The notes: generated by a model not told the origin, from the sequence alone. 64,000 bases of DNA from Doryteuthis pealeii (GCA_023376005.1 CM042160.1:81897402-81961401), one strand, 5' to 3'; positions 10,375 through 21,463 are shown, counted from the stretch's first letter. Program-made: numbers and translations.

Positions 10375-10849
10375 ATGTATAAAGGGACCAAATTCTATAA
10401 AGAAGAAAAAAGAAAGAAATTCATTCCTTTATTTTAATTGATATTTTAAAATATTTTTTAACGAATAGAGCATTTGTATTTGTATTCTGGACAAAGCTAA
10501 TGTTTTCAAAGAAGACCTGAAAAAGGATACAACACTCACTATTCAGTAGTAATGGATGTGCAGGACTAGTTTGTTAACCATTACACCACGATGGGACACC
10601 CTTAAATACCCAACCCATTCATCACAGGTAGGATGTGACACAAGGTTGCAAATATGGGATATTGAGTGAGGATCCAACTTACTATTCAGTAATAATGGAT
10701 ATGCAAGACTAGCTTGCTAAACATTACACTACAATGGGACACCCTATTAGAATGATGTATAAAGGGACAAAATTCTATAAAGAAAATAAAGAAATTCATT
10801 CCTTCATTTTAATTGACATTTTTTTTTTGAAGCGAGAAATATTTTCATA
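10375..10849. repeat. tandem duplication carrying SINE-L modules
   Basis: The segment 'tgtataaagggaccaaattc' onward (10375-10520) repeats at 10745-10849 and resumes at 11475 after a Helitron. SINE-L modules sit between the copies (10525-10742, minus strand, two units of about 143 bp). The first copy therefore shows the uninterrupted version of the Helitron's insertion site. Confidence 0.65.
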
Positions 10850-11474
10850 TCTTATTATAATGAAGATTGTGTGTTTTTCTGTCTGTAACCAAAACTATCA
10901 CTACTCAAGTTATAATTCCCTTAGTTATTTACGTCACATTCTCCAGGATTTAGTTTTATTTAAACCTCAATTATTAATAAAATTGCTTTACATTATTAAT
11001 ACTGTTGATCATTAATAACATGCAATTGTATTTATATATACAACAAAATAACGGTTTACAGTGTGAATGGGAAGGCTAATTTGCATATTGATATTAAAAA
11101 TTTGATTTTAATATATATGTGCTTAGTATTATTGATTTCTGATTGTTTGGTTTTATCTTAATGAATATGAGCAAAAATCTCTTCAATAAATGTTAAAAGA
11201 AATCCATTAACAAGAAGAAATAACTGTAATTTTATTCTTTACCTCCTATTTTAACTAAATAGTTAAATTAGGAAAATTTAGCAATGAAAGATAGGAGTGA
11301 TGGAAGAGGAAGTTTCAGTTGTTCTATTTTTCGATTATACCCCCTCTGTTTCAAATCTTTTTATCTGCATTCTTATTTAGTTTCATTAGCCTTTCTTATT
11401 TAATATAATATTTTATTACATTAAAACTTAAATACTTGAACCTGGGGGGGGGGGTGGTTGCATATATTTGTTAG
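10850..11474 (+). mobile_element. non-autonomous Helitron, group 1b
   Basis: 5' TCTTATTATAATGAAGATTG after a host A. The 3' end is 'catatatttgTTAG' before T, with the last-but-three C changed to T. The usual 3' hairpin cacccggagggtg is replaced by a G-run ('cctgggggggg'). Internal 'gatattaaaaatttgattt' and 'gtttcaaatctttttatc' match the copies at 61-62 kb. No Rep/helicase frame. Confidence 0.75.
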
Positions 11475-11479
11475 TATGA

Positions 11480-12100
11480 GTAAAGCATTTGTATTTGTAT
11501 TGTGAACACAGCTAGTTAATGTTTTCAAATAAGATCTGAAAAAGACATTAGATGATTCGTTTTATGCATCAGTATTTGCATTTAATCAAGAAATCTCATC
11601 TCTATTCTTAACTCTTCGTATTCCATTTCAAAAGGTTCCCTTCTATTGACGCCTACATATAAAAGGAAATGATTAAAAATAGAACACTCCTCTTTCTAAT
11701 AATGTTTGCAGTTTTATTGGTCTAAATATGATCGACTGAATACACACACTGTTTAATTCATTTGGTTGTTTGGGGGCAAATTTGGCAATGGAGGAGGTGG
11801 TCACGCATTCAATTTAGGAAAAGGCAATTTAGTATAAGATTACCAATTAAAGGATTTTGTGATAATTATACCAATCAATCATTACAGGGGAAAATAGGAC
11901 AGATTTTCTTTTCTTATTTTGTCTTTTTTTAATCTTATAATTTATTAATTCTCTCTCTCTCTCTCGTTTTTTTTTTTTTAAATCTCTCATGACATAATTA
12001 AAAAAAAGCTAGACCTATAGCCACCAAATTTTCTGTGGTAACTAATGGGACCTTAAGTTACATTATAGTACACAAACACACACACATATATTTATTATAT
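11480..12100. other. spacer, no gene seen
   Basis: Contains the resumed duplication copy (to about 11545), a (CT)n patch near 11950 and a (CA)n patch near 12070. Nothing else recognised. Confidence 0.55.
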
Positions 12101-12103
12101 TAT

Positions 12104-12399
12104 GGAGGCGTGTGGAATCATGGTTAGAGTCGTAGGAAATGAACAAGTCAACCAGAGTTCAATTCCTAGAAAAAGCTGTTGGCATTTCATATGGCGCTAA
12201 TACTCTTGGGAAAAGTATGAATCCAATTCTCCCTCCAGCTATGGGTAAATAGCAGGGCAAACTGGACTTTATCTATGGCTAGGTAACCAGTCTAGGAGAA
12301 GAAAAACTCTGAATTCAAACCTGTTAATTAGAAATTTAGAATTAAAAATTGACCTTGTGTCGCATCCTGCTCGTGTGGAGGGGTTGGTAAGTGTAAAAA

Positions 12400-12400
<1 letters not shown>
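12104..12400 (+). mobile_element. SINE-B copy, full length
   Basis: Head 'ggaggcgtgtggaatcatgg', B-box-like 'gagttcaattcctag', body blocks 'gcgctaatactcttggg' and 'aaccagtctaggagaag', and tail 'gcatcctgctcgtgtggagg', followed by an AT-rich run. It is the clearest complete plus-strand member here. Confidence 0.9.
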
Positions 12401-12431
<31 letters not shown>

Positions 12432-12434
<3 letters not shown>

Positions 12435-12560
12435 GGTGGCTTACCAGTTGGTATTAGGAAGATTCTAAGTTGGACCTTTCTTCCAACAGCAGCATGTTAG
12501 AGTTGTTTGGGTCCAAGTTGAGAGCTTCATATTCAATATTATTGAACAGAGCAATTAATT
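12432..12560 (+). repeat. repeat N, flanked by (TA)n
   Basis: The block 'ttaccagttggtattagga' to 'gaacagagcaa' recurs, diverged, at 51480-51606, where it leads into a fold-back element. Both sides here are (TA)n. It is probably part of the fold-back/hammerhead element family. Confidence 0.5.
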
Positions 12561-12769
12561 GGTATTTATATATATATATATATGATAAATCAACCTACCC
12601 TAATGAGTAGGTATGTAGTTTCTTTACTGTGTGAGTTTGTACGTATGAACGTGTATATGCATACATACGTATGTGTGAACATGCATAAATACCCATATGT
12701 ATGTATGTATATATGTATGTATGAACACGTATGTATGAATGCGTATACACATATGATGCAAGAGAACTG

Positions 12770-13180
12770 ACTGGAGAATTCATGCGGATGATGTATGTAC
12801 CAGTTTTGAGAGTGAAAGAATTGAGCATGAAAATCTCAAGCGTTAACTTCGAAAGGGATACACCTATCATATTGGAGAGAACACGGAGGGTTGAAAATGT
12901 CAAACGTGGTCGCATTTTGCTTTCTAAGGCTGGATATATCAATCATAGGAAATCTCATCAGGGACAATTCATGCAAACTCCAGGAAAAACCATGTGTTGT
13001 GCAATCTTTAACAAATTCTGTAAGTCACCTTCTGGTCTTAAGAGACATATAGTGGCGCATAAACATTAAATTTTATCATCTGATACAAAGGGAAAGACGT
13101 CCTACCTATGTCATATTTGCATCAAACTTTATGGATCTGCAGCAGGTTTGATGAGTCATTTGAGGGCTCATGAGAGGAAG
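12770..13180 (+). pseudogene. LINE reverse-transcriptase C-terminal tail with C2H2 fingers
   Basis: The frame contains LERTRRVENVKRGR, typical of the region after the thumb of LINE reverse transcriptases. Three C2H2-type fingers follow. The first (about 12910) lacks its cysteines. The second (CAIFNKFCKSPSGLKRHIVAH) has lost its second Cys. The third (CHICIKLYGSAAGLMSHLRAH, after a frameshift) is an intact C-x2-C-x12-H-x3-H. An internal stop at 13067 and the frameshift make it dead. A SINE-C interrupts it at 13181, and the frame resumes at 13785-13857. No RT catalytic domain is present. Confidence 0.75.
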
Positions 13181-13784
13181 GTTTGGTTTGCTTTGTTTTG
13201 TTTTATGGCATATCAACCTCAGTGGGTCATTTAATGCCAATAAAGTTTTGAAATAAATCAATTCTTAATGGATAATACAATTTTTTTATAAATACATTTT
13301 TCTATTTAACCCATAGATGGGACCCTAACAGGTACTACCACTCCAGGTCAGAGTGGACCAGGGACCAATGGTGATGAAGGGGTGCTCCACATTCTCCAAA
13401 CCTCCAAAACTGGAACCTGACCATCAGATAGAGTTTAACATCATTCCCAGGACATGTAGACCCTCAATCATCGCCTTCTAGCACCCATATGATAAAAAAG
13501 GGGTTTGGGGCTTGCCATAAGGGCAATAGGGTTGGGAAAATCATATAGGTGCTAGGGCTTGACATGACCAGCCAATTGATCGGAGGGGGCCTCTCCGACC
13601 GCCCGTCTAGCCCAAGATAGGGCGAAAGTGGAATATTGCATGTCATGAACTGCTCATCCACCTGGGCTCTATCCTTAAGCATCACGGGTCGCCACCCACG
13701 GCCAACAGGTTGCCCCATTGGGGGAATCTTACCCCTCTGCAGAGGTGCAGTCGGTGCATTATAACGCCCCAGCCGACAGAGCGG
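13181..13784 (-). mobile_element. SINE-C, complete, with TSD
   Basis: 604 bp bounded by a perfect 11-bp duplication atgagaggaag (13170-13180 and 13785-13795), inserted in a LINE tail. Sense is the minus strand: it starts CCGCTCTGTCGGCTGGGGCG, ends with the hairpin tail GGCATTAAATGACCC...ATATGCC and a (AAAAC)n-like end. No tRNA or 5S promoter boxes are evident, and the length is unusual for a SINE. The sense strand keeps an open frame of about 100 codons (W-R-P-V-M-L-K-D-R-A core) also open in the 58.6-kb copy. Confidence 0.9.
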
Positions 13785-13859
13785 ATGAGAGGAAGGGTTC
13801 TGGTGGTGGGGGTTATAGGATTGTGAGGGACGGCAGTGATCTGTAAAGATCATACTATT

Positions 13860-15195
13860 GCTATAACTTGTACAGAAAAAAGTAGCTTTCTAATATTAGA
13901 AACTATATTCTTCTAAAAAAGTATTGAAAAGTTTTCTCAGTAAAAAGAAGTAAAAATAAAATGCATTATTTTATGCTTGATTACCCACAATACAATGACT
14001 GATATCATAACTTTCTATTGCTTGGGGATTTTCTGTCTGTCTTCAAATTTAACACAGACTATTGAATCAACACTAAAAATTATTTTTATCTTGATCTAAA
14101 TCATACTTAAACTACATGTGATCATTAATATTTTATGATTGGGAGTAAAAAAAAAAAAAAAAAAAAAAATGAAATGAATAAAATATAGGTAAAAACCAAC
14201 AAGTTTTGCATTAGAGAAATAAAAACAACATTAAGAGACATAGAAGAAAAGAAATGATATATATATAATCTCCACCCATAATTTTTAACCAGTAACCATT
14301 GGCAATATTCAGGCCAGTTTTGACTTTCAAGAGGTCATGATGACCTATCAGAATTGTTAGTCAATGAAATGAGATAAAGTAAAACAAGACAGAAAAAATC
14401 CAATAAGTCAATTTAATTGGATTTTATATTGTCCTAATTTATGAGACAATATTCTATTGTGACACAATAGAGTGCTAGACGATCCATGAATTCATTGGGT
14501 TCCTGTCGTAACAGCTGTCCATGATGATATTGATGTTTCTATTCAGGAAGTAGGTGAAAATTCCAATTAGCATTTCATTGAAAGGCACATCTTGTAAAAT
14601 ATTTTTTTTCAATTGCAAAAATTTTAAAAAATTGTGACGAGTTTTAAGTAGGTTGAATTTCTATATATGTTTATTGTTGTCATCCTTCTGACTGCAAAAG
14701 ACGATAGAGTAGTGTCAAAAAGTTTTTTTTTTTTGGAACTACAGCCTGAGATATGGAGGATGTGCTGTTGCCTAAGCAGCAGATACCCCCCATCTATATT
14801 TTTATGTATGTTGAGTATTGAGGGGGTTTATTTAAGTGGTGTTTTATATAATTTGGAGTTTTTCACAATTTAAGAATTACCAAATTTCTTTTAGTTAAAA
14901 TATTACCAAATCACACAACAGTTCTCTTTAGTAAATAATTTCCTTAGTAAAATTGCAACTTGCAAACCATCTTCCAATAAAATCCCATTAACTTCAAAGA
15001 AAATTTACATTTGTGATTTTACTCCCTTAATTGGGCAATTCTTTTATGATGATAACCATTACACCCCCCACCCCCCAATGTTCACATAAGAAAAACTGTC
15101 AGTCACATTTGATAGTAATCACCCTTTGTTTTTTTGTTAAATGGTAATCAAGTCAATTTGGAGGTTTTTTGCCCTTAGATTTTAGGGGGGGGGGT
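13860..15195. other. AT-rich spacer, no gene seen
   Basis: Poly-A run at 14148-14169. There are no splice-bounded coding frames, element termini or tandem repeats that I can support. Confidence 0.55.
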
Positions 15196-15199
15196 ACAA

Positions 15200-15412
15200 G
15201 AATTTTTCCTACTCCAAGACTGGTTTCCTAACCAAGGTTAAAGAGCCCAGTCTGCCCTACTATTTACCCATAGCTGGAGAGAGAATCATTGGATGCATAA
15301 CCTTCCCAAGAGTATTAGTGCAATATGAAATGCAAACAGACTAGTCCAGGATTTGAACTTTGTTTGCAGAGTCCATTTCCTATGATGATAACCATTACAC
15401 CACACTCCTCCA
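15200..15412 (-). mobile_element. SINE-B, 5' two thirds
   Basis: Has 'ttaaagagcccagtctgcc', 'acccatagctggagaga' and the head 'aaccattacaccacactcctcc' (reverse complement of 'ggaggagtgtggtgtaatgg'). The 3' tail is missing at the left. Confidence 0.85.
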
Positions 15413-15782
15413 TAAAAAATTCATATTAGGAATAAAAAGAAGTCCAAAAGAAAACTAAAACAGAAAAATTTATGGGTTAAAAAAAAAAAAAAGTACATCA
15501 TCTTTTAAGCCAAAATATTTTTTGATATAAGACATAAGAAATAGATTATCTTCTCAGTTGCTTCATGAACTGAGTCATCCAACCCATAAAAATGATTTAT
15601 TTTAAGAAAAAAAAAAAAAGAAGACAATTAAAATGGGGGGTAGAGGGAATTCCCCCCCCCCCCCCATTTTTTTCACTTTTTTTTGCCAAAGGGACAAAAA
15701 TTTGGAAAAGTTTTCTACAAAATCAGAGAAACTTATCATTTAACCATTAACATGACAGGTTTTGTTTTGAAGTGAATATCAA

Positions 15783-16402
15783 TTAATAAACTGGTTGTTG
15801 ACCCTCAGCCACTCCTTCTAGCACCCATATGATAAAAAGGGTTAGGTGATTGCCATAAGAGCAATTTGAAGAATATGGTATTAGGCCCTGACATGTCCAC
15901 TGATCGGATGAGGCCTCTCCAACCGCCCATCTGACCCAAATAAGGGCTGAAGTGAAGTGGGTCACGGGACCACTTAGTAGCCAGATCACAAACTGCTCAG
16001 CCATCACAATCCTGCCCACAGGCATCATGGGATGCCGCACACAGCCAACAGGAAGCCTATTTTGGAGAGGTGAGATCTAACCCTCTGCAGAGGTATAGTC
16101 AGTTTATTTTACATCCTCAGTTGAGAGGACAGAAAATCACTTAAGTGTGTCATTATCTAAAAGTCAAAGTTCAAATTGACCCCCAATTTGTTTTTAAACT
16201 TAGTAACCAGATGACAAACTGCTCAGCCACCACAGTCCTATCCTTAAGCATCAAAGGTGGCCATGATTGAGGAGAGGGGGGGTGTCTTACACCTCTGCAG
16301 AAGTGCAGTAAGTGTATTCCATCTGACAGTGCGGTAAATCATTTCAATGTGTGCCATCATCTAAAAGTTCAAATTCAAATTGACCCCCAATTTGTTTTTC
16401 AA
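15783..16402 (-). mobile_element. SINE-C 5' parts in a tandem duplication
   Basis: Positions 15783-16132 and again 16195-16335 match the 5' half of SINE-C ('ctctgcagaggt', 'ccaaccgcccatct'). The following unique block 'aaattgacccccaatttg' repeats at 16171 and 16376, giving a duplication with a period of about 203 bp that includes the SINE end. Confidence 0.7.
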
Positions 16403-16603
16403 AGTTGTGACCAAAGATAAGTCTTGGTGATTCAGAACAAAAAACAAAACCATCCAGTTAATGGAAAAGGTCCAAAATTCACCAAGACTCAAAAAGGCGT
16501 GGCTGGTATGATCATATGTCAAGCTGATTTGTTCCTTTAATGCCAATGGTATGAGGCATAAGAAATTTATTTCTCCTAGACAAATTGTGAATTAGCAGTT
16601 TTA

Positions 16604-16765
16604 GAGTAGCACAGGAATCTGTGCAGTAAAGAGATGAGCTGATGGTAGGTGGGGTGCTCTGCCTCAGATGCTAAAAGTCAATCTCCTTGGCTAGTGCTAG
16701 TGAAAAGGGGATAGACTCCCTACCTGTCTGGCTGATACCAACTTTAGGCCACCACGGCGAATTTA
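16604..16765 (+). mobile_element. SINE-A 3' part
   Basis: Starts inside the family at 'gagtagcacaggaatctg' and runs to 'ccaactttaggccaccac'. The tRNA-like head is missing. Confidence 0.8.
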
Positions 16766-17030
16766 CTTATTAGAAGATATGTTTAAGAAGATTATACAAG
16801 AGAGTGCAAAAAGGGGGGGGGCATCATAAATGTGGATTAGGGGTGATTTGATTCTTTCTCCGCAACAATTTTGCCCACACAGCCATAAGCATCACACAGT
16901 TTTTGGCCCATAATAACATTTTTTGCGCAGACATATGATATCAAATATTCTTATCTAATACAAATAATTTGCAAACAGACTACCACTTCAGGTCACAACC
17001 AACTTTCAAACTTAATATAAACATATACAA

Positions 17031-17262
17031 GGTGTGTCAAAAAAGTATTGAGATTTTTTGTACACTTTGACACACCTTGTATTCTAAATTTTTTTAAAAA
17101 AAAAATTTCAGAATACAAAGTGTGTCCAAAAAGTACCAAGTTTAAAGCGGTATTTACCAAGATAGAAATTAAGAATGAATGAAACGTTATTTTTTTCTTC
17201 AGAATACAAGGTGTGTCAAAAAGTACAAAAAATCTTGATACTTTTTGACACACCATATATAT
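17031..17262. mobile_element. mariner-like terminal repeats (MITE cluster)
   Basis: ACAAGGTGTGTCAAAAAAGTA at 17031 faces inverted and direct copies at about 17078, 17120 and 17208. The spacer includes 'ttaccaagatagaaatt' as at 0.4 and 36.1 kb. A TA dinucleotide flanks the outer ends, consistent with mariner target choice. Confidence 0.6.
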
Positions 17263-17471
17263 TCATATAAATGTTTATATTTAGGTTGGTTAATTTTAAT
17301 GGCATGTCAACCTGTCTGGGATTATTTTATAACTAGAGGTTAGGTAATTGCATACATTGTACTTTTTATATTTACATTAATTTAGGGGTAGCATCCCACC
17401 CCCTACCCCTACATATTAGCTGGGTGTAATGTGAATAGACAATCGAGCAGAAGCAGCAGGAGGAATTGATA

Positions 17472-17578
17472 CCACGTTTCCCAAAATAAGACCTAGCATG
17501 ATTTTTCAGAATGATTTTAATATAATCCCCCCCCCTTAAAATAAGCCCTAGTTGAGAGCCATAACATTCCATATGCTA
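17472..17578 (+). mobile_element. TIR element J, 5' fragment
   Basis: 'acgtttcccaaaataagacc' to 'ttgagagccataacattcc' matches the left end of the element at 18.57 kb. This fragment gives the uninterrupted sequence around the point where a SINE-C sits in that copy. Confidence 0.6.
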
Positions 17579-17674
17579 ATACCATGGTGTTCTATATTAA
17601 CATTTTTTTTAATCTTATCTTGAAAGTTTGGGTTTTTTTTTTTTGGGGGGGGGTTGCACATGGTTATATGATGA

Positions 17675-18362
17675 TCTATTAATAATGGAGATTCGCTTCT
17701 GTTTTTGTCTGTAACAAAAACTACGTCACTGCTTACTGCTACTGTTGGTTTGAATAACAGTAGCTAACTAAGTACAACTGGAGCAGTGTCCAAGACAGTT
17801 GGTATATATAGAAATCAAGAATGATCCATTCATGAATTTGGGTGATTCCATTCCTTGAGTTCTGATTGGCTGCTTGATTTGAATGACATTGTGGAGTCTT
17901 ATAAATACCTTGTCATTCTGCAGTAGACCTTGTGACTATTCAGGTTTGTATTTAAGTTACAACCATTTGTTGCCTTGTCTTCCCAGTTTGACGGTAATTG
18001 GAACTTTAATTATTCTTCACTTATGTCACATTACCCAAAATCGTCATGACATAGAATAAATACACTCAGAATTTGAGCATGCAACATTAGACAGTCCTCA
18101 TCGTTTTTTTAAACAAGTTTTAATAGATACATCCCCAGTATCATATATTTATATATAGTTTGTTTTATTTTAATAGATATTCAAAGTTAATAGAACTTAG
18201 TTTCGATTTCAAATTGTTTTTTTTTTTTTTACTCCTTTAATGAATTTGATGATTTAAGGTTCAAACTCTCCGACATTTAATTTTTAACTTCCACCTCCTC
18301 AAGCAATATCTTTCAAAAATGTATTTTTACATCGCCCAGAGGGCGTTTTTTTATTCTGCTAG
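17675..18362 (+). mobile_element. non-autonomous Helitron, group 1, split by a solo LTR
   Basis: 5' TCTATTAATAATGGAGATTC after host A. The 3' hairpin cgcccagagggcg is followed by 'tttttttattctgCTAG' and host T. Removing the 283-bp LTR and one 5-bp TSD copy leaves 400 bp, close to the 394 bp of the unsplit copy at 39978-40371. No Rep/helicase frame. Confidence 0.9.
17737..18019 (+). mobile_element. solo LTR
   Basis: 283 bp from TGCTACTGTTGG to ATTCTTCA (TG...CA), flanked by CTTAC/CTTAT (17732-17736 and 18020-18024). The mismatch sits at a CpG in the empty-site copy. Internal CCAAT-type 'gattggctgc' and 'cttataaatacc' about 30 bp downstream look like a core promoter. A diverged inverted copy lies at 47658-47951. 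Family not identified. Confidence 0.8.
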
Positions 18363-18391
18363 TACAAATAATTTTCAAACAGATCTATTTG

Positions 18392-18555
18392 ACTGATAGA
18401 TGGGACTCTTAACATGTACTACCACTCCAGGTCAGAGTGAATGAGGAGTAATGGAAATGAAGGGGTACTCCCCACCCCTTGAGTTCCAGAAGTGGAGTCT
18501 CACTATCAGGTACAGTTTAGTGACATACCCAGGACACTATGATTCATGGGTGATC
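18392..18555 (-). mobile_element. SINE-C fragment
   Basis: Matches the 3' half of SINE-C ('tactaccactccaggtcaga', 'gaaatgaaggggtactcc'). Truncated on both sides. Confidence 0.7.
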
Positions 18556-18573
18556 ATTTAATTATAACAGGTA

Positions 18574-19190
18574 CTGTGTTTCTCCGAAAATAAGACCTAC
18601 CTGCAAAATAAGACCTAACGTGATTTTAAAGATGATCTTAAAATAAGCCCTAGTTGATTTGTTTGTTTGTTTTGTTTTACGGCATATCAACCTCAGTGGG
18701 TCATTTAATGCCGATAAAGTTTTGAGATAAATCAATTCTTAATGGATAATACATTTTTTTATAAATACATTTTTCTATTTAACCATAGATGGGAGAGTCA
18801 GAGTGGATGGTGATGAATGGGGTGCTGGAACCTCACCATCAGATAGAGTTTAACGTCATTCCAGGACATGTAGACCCTTTCTAGCACCATATGATAAAAA
18901 GGGCTTGAGGCTTGCCATAAGGGCAATAGGGTTGGGGCAATCATATAGGTGCTAGAAGCCCTAGTGAGAGCCATAACATTCCAGAGGATGATGATATGAT
19001 TATTTTTGAATGAATTATCGTTAATGAGTTTTTAAAATAAAAGAATATGTTAATGGTAAATAAATTTAGATTGTTTTTCGTAATTTCTGTTTATTTAGAA
19101 ATTTTGTAATTTTCTACTTCTTAATGTTGTTTTTTGATATATAAAAAATAAGACATCCCCCCCCAAAAAAAAAATCCCCTCCCCACACAC
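18574..19190 (+). mobile_element. TIR element J, with nested SINE-C
   Basis: Left end 'gtgtttctccgaaaataaga', interior 'gatgatgatatgatta', right part 'gatatataaaaaataagaca'. A truncated minus-strand SINE-C occupies about 18657-18960. It is flanked by 'agccctagt' on both sides, which is unduplicated in the 17.5-kb copy. The 3' terminus seen at 20.1 kb ('tttggggaaacacaata') is inverted relative to the left end, so this is a DNA transposon with TIRs of about 20-25 bp. Superfamily uncertain. Confidence 0.6.
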
Positions 19191-19454
19191 CAATTAATCA
19201 GAATGATTAAAAATAAACAAGAAAAAATAACAAGTCATATCCTGATTATACATTAGTCACACTATATGCACATGTTTATATTCAAACAAGAACCACAATG
19301 TGGAACATGTTAAACATCCTGAACTGTTAAACACTTCCTCATAGAATGTGGAGATTTTGCTCTCATCAGAAAACACTTTTTCAACACAAATAATATAAAA
19401 GATCTATTTGAAAATGTTAACATAGGTGACTTTCTGTTCTTTTTGAGAGAAATA

Positions 19455-19985
19455 AAAATGATATTATTTCTCTGAATGTTTGAGATAAGGCTTGAAGATT
19501 AGTATTATTAGCATTATTCGGACTATTGTCCCCATCTTCATTGTTATTTGTACAATGTTTCGGCCAATATACCCTCCGGCCTTCTGTCCAATTGGACACA
19601 TGGCCGAGTGGATTAGGCAGTTAGATTAAAAGACAGTTCTAAGTGACAGTTATCTCTGGTTCCCGAGTTCAATCCTGAGTGAAAGCAGTTAGAAAAATAA
19701 TTAATTAACACAACTCCTATCCCAGTTATGGTTAGCGGAATGAGAACAGGATACCCTCGTGGAATAAATAAAGGGTTAGGTTCAAAGTTCCGTGATGGCT
19801 CCCGAATATGACAAGAAAGTTCCCGAGTTCGAAAAGAAGGTTCCCGAGTCCGAGAAAGTTCCCGAATACGACAAGAAATACCTGAAGAAGGCCGGAGGGT
19901 ATATCGGCCGAAACGTTGTACAAATAACAATGAAGATGGGGACAATAGTCCGAATAATCCTAATAATACTAAAAATTATATAACA
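19455..19985 (+). mobile_element. SINE-D fold-back pair
   Basis: A minus-strand SINE-D tail (19470-19580, 'acaatgtttcggcc') is followed head-on by a full plus-strand copy (19587-19980). The plus copy has the tRNA-Leu/Ser-like start 'tggacacatggccgagtgg' and B-box-like 'ggttcccgagttcaatcc'. It then carries four to five 18/21-bp units encoding PEYDKKV, PEFEKKV, PESEKV and PEYDKKY, and the tail 'gccggagggtatatcggc'. Same arrangement as at 23.6 kb. Confidence 0.8.
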
Positions 19986-20014
19986 AAATATAGATGTAAC
20001 CTGATCAATATTTC

Positions 20015-20195
20015 AGAGTGAAAATTAATATTAAGACCTGTCTTATCTTTGGGGGAACACAGTAGAAAATAAAACAAGTAAGCTTTTTTGATATATGAAG
20101 AATAAGACATCCCCTGAAAAATAAACCCCACTTTTATATTTCAGAGTGAAAATTAATATAAGACCTGTCTTATTTTTGGGGAAACACAATATCTT
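20015..20195 (+). mobile_element. TIR element J, 3' end
   Basis: 'gatatatgaagaataagaca' through 'gacctgtcttatttttgggg' and 'aaacacaatat'. The motif 'agtgaaaattaatat' occurs twice, so the terminal region is partly duplicated. It supplies the right TIR missing from the 18.6-kb copy. Confidence 0.55.
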
Positions 20196-20199
20196 TTTC

Positions 20200-20545
20200 T
20201 TTAATGTTTAGTTTTTAAAAATTAATGCATAAAATATCAGTTCCATTGCAGAATGTTTAAAAGAAAAGAAAAAAAAGAAGGAAGCATCACAAGAAGAAAT
20301 TGTTGAAGAGTATCCAAGGAGATTTGTTCTCACATTGCATGAGGAAAATTGGAAGTTGTCCAAATAATAATAATAATAATAATAATATATAAATCCAACA
20401 TAATGAATAAAAGGGGAAGAATATATGAAAATTCTGGCAGAAAACCCAAAATGAAGAATTCTTTACAAAACAAGTTCTGGAAATTATTTGGCAAGTCGCT
20501 TGTTAGTGTTCAAGGGAAATTAGAAATGACCTAGAGGAATAAATG
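20200..20545. other. spacer with (AAT)n
   Basis: A short (ATA)n run at about 20366-20387. No supported gene. Confidence 0.5.
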
Positions 20546-20547
20546 AA

Positions 20548-20591
<44 letters not shown>

Positions 20592-21060
20592 AAGAAAGGA
20601 AATGAATCCAACGGTATGAGTATAGATAAAAGGATATGAAAACAACACAATATGCTATTAAAGTGAAAACATTTTTATATCATATTCATAGCTAATATTG
20701 AACAATATTTCGATTTATAAAAATCCTCTTCAGAGCTTGTTTTTTTACTCTGGACTTGTCGAAAGCGGAGATGAAAATAATATGAATTCAAAACGAAAAC
20801 ATTGATGTTGCAAAAAAGTTATGCGGTAGGATGTGCTTATATTTGAAACTACTGCATAACTTTTTTGCAACATCAATGTTTTCATTTTGAATTCATATTA
20901 TTTTCGTCTCCACTCTTGATAAGTCTGGAGTAAAAAACAAGCTCTGAAGATGATTTTTATAAATCGAAATATTGTTCAATATTAGCTATGAATATGATAT
21001 AAAATGTTTTCACTTTAACAGCATATTGTGTTGTTTTCATATCCATATATATATATTATA
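20548..21060. repeat. fold-back element in (TA)n, about 197-bp arms
   Basis: After (TA)n (20552-20589), arms 20632-20828 and 20853-21044 are near-perfect inverted copies around a 20-25 bp loop. (TA)n follows. Each arm contains 'cgatttataaaaatcctctt' then 'cagagc'. On the outward strand this reads CTCTGAAGA, a GATTT/AAATC stem, then CGAAATATTG, a hammerhead-like layout. A single related arm is at about 45620-45690. Confidence 0.85.
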
Positions 21061-21164
21061 TACATTCATACAATAACTGGTGTTTGAACAGCAGTATTGC
21101 ATCCAACAACAAATCCTTCATCACCACTGACCCAAACTTTGTTGGTTCATTGTCATTCTGTAAG

Positions 21165-21402
21165 TAAATAAAGTCGTCAGGTGGTCTAAAGTTGGTATCA
21201 GCCAGACAGCAAGGGAGTCTATTCCCTTTTCACTAGCACTAGACCAAGGAGATTGTTTGAGCGCCACTCCTACCATCAGGTCCTCACTTTACCGTACATA
21301 TCCATGTGCTACTCATACGCTGAGTTGGCAAGGGCTGGAATCGAACCAGGAATCTCGAGGTTCCCAGACAAACATTCTTCCGATTGAGCTAAGCGGGGCT
21401 TT
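21165..21402 (-). mobile_element. SINE-A copy
   Basis: Full-length minus-strand copy; the tRNA-like head is diverged ('agccccgcttagctcaatcg') with B-box-like 'ggttcgattccagcc'. Confidence 0.85.
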
Positions 21403-21460
21403 TGCCATATCTATGCTGATGCAGTTATAGCCTTACCGTGAACCTTTTTTATGTATTTTC

Positions 21461-21463
<3 letters not shown>

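Noticed and set aside
13464..13853. 129-codon gene
   Set aside because: Lies within SINE-C sense strand and its flank. Kept as a question in the findings but not called a gene.
19590..19675. tRNA-Leu/Ser gene
   Set aside because: Boxes are present but the cloverleaf is not, and the unit is the head of SINE-D.
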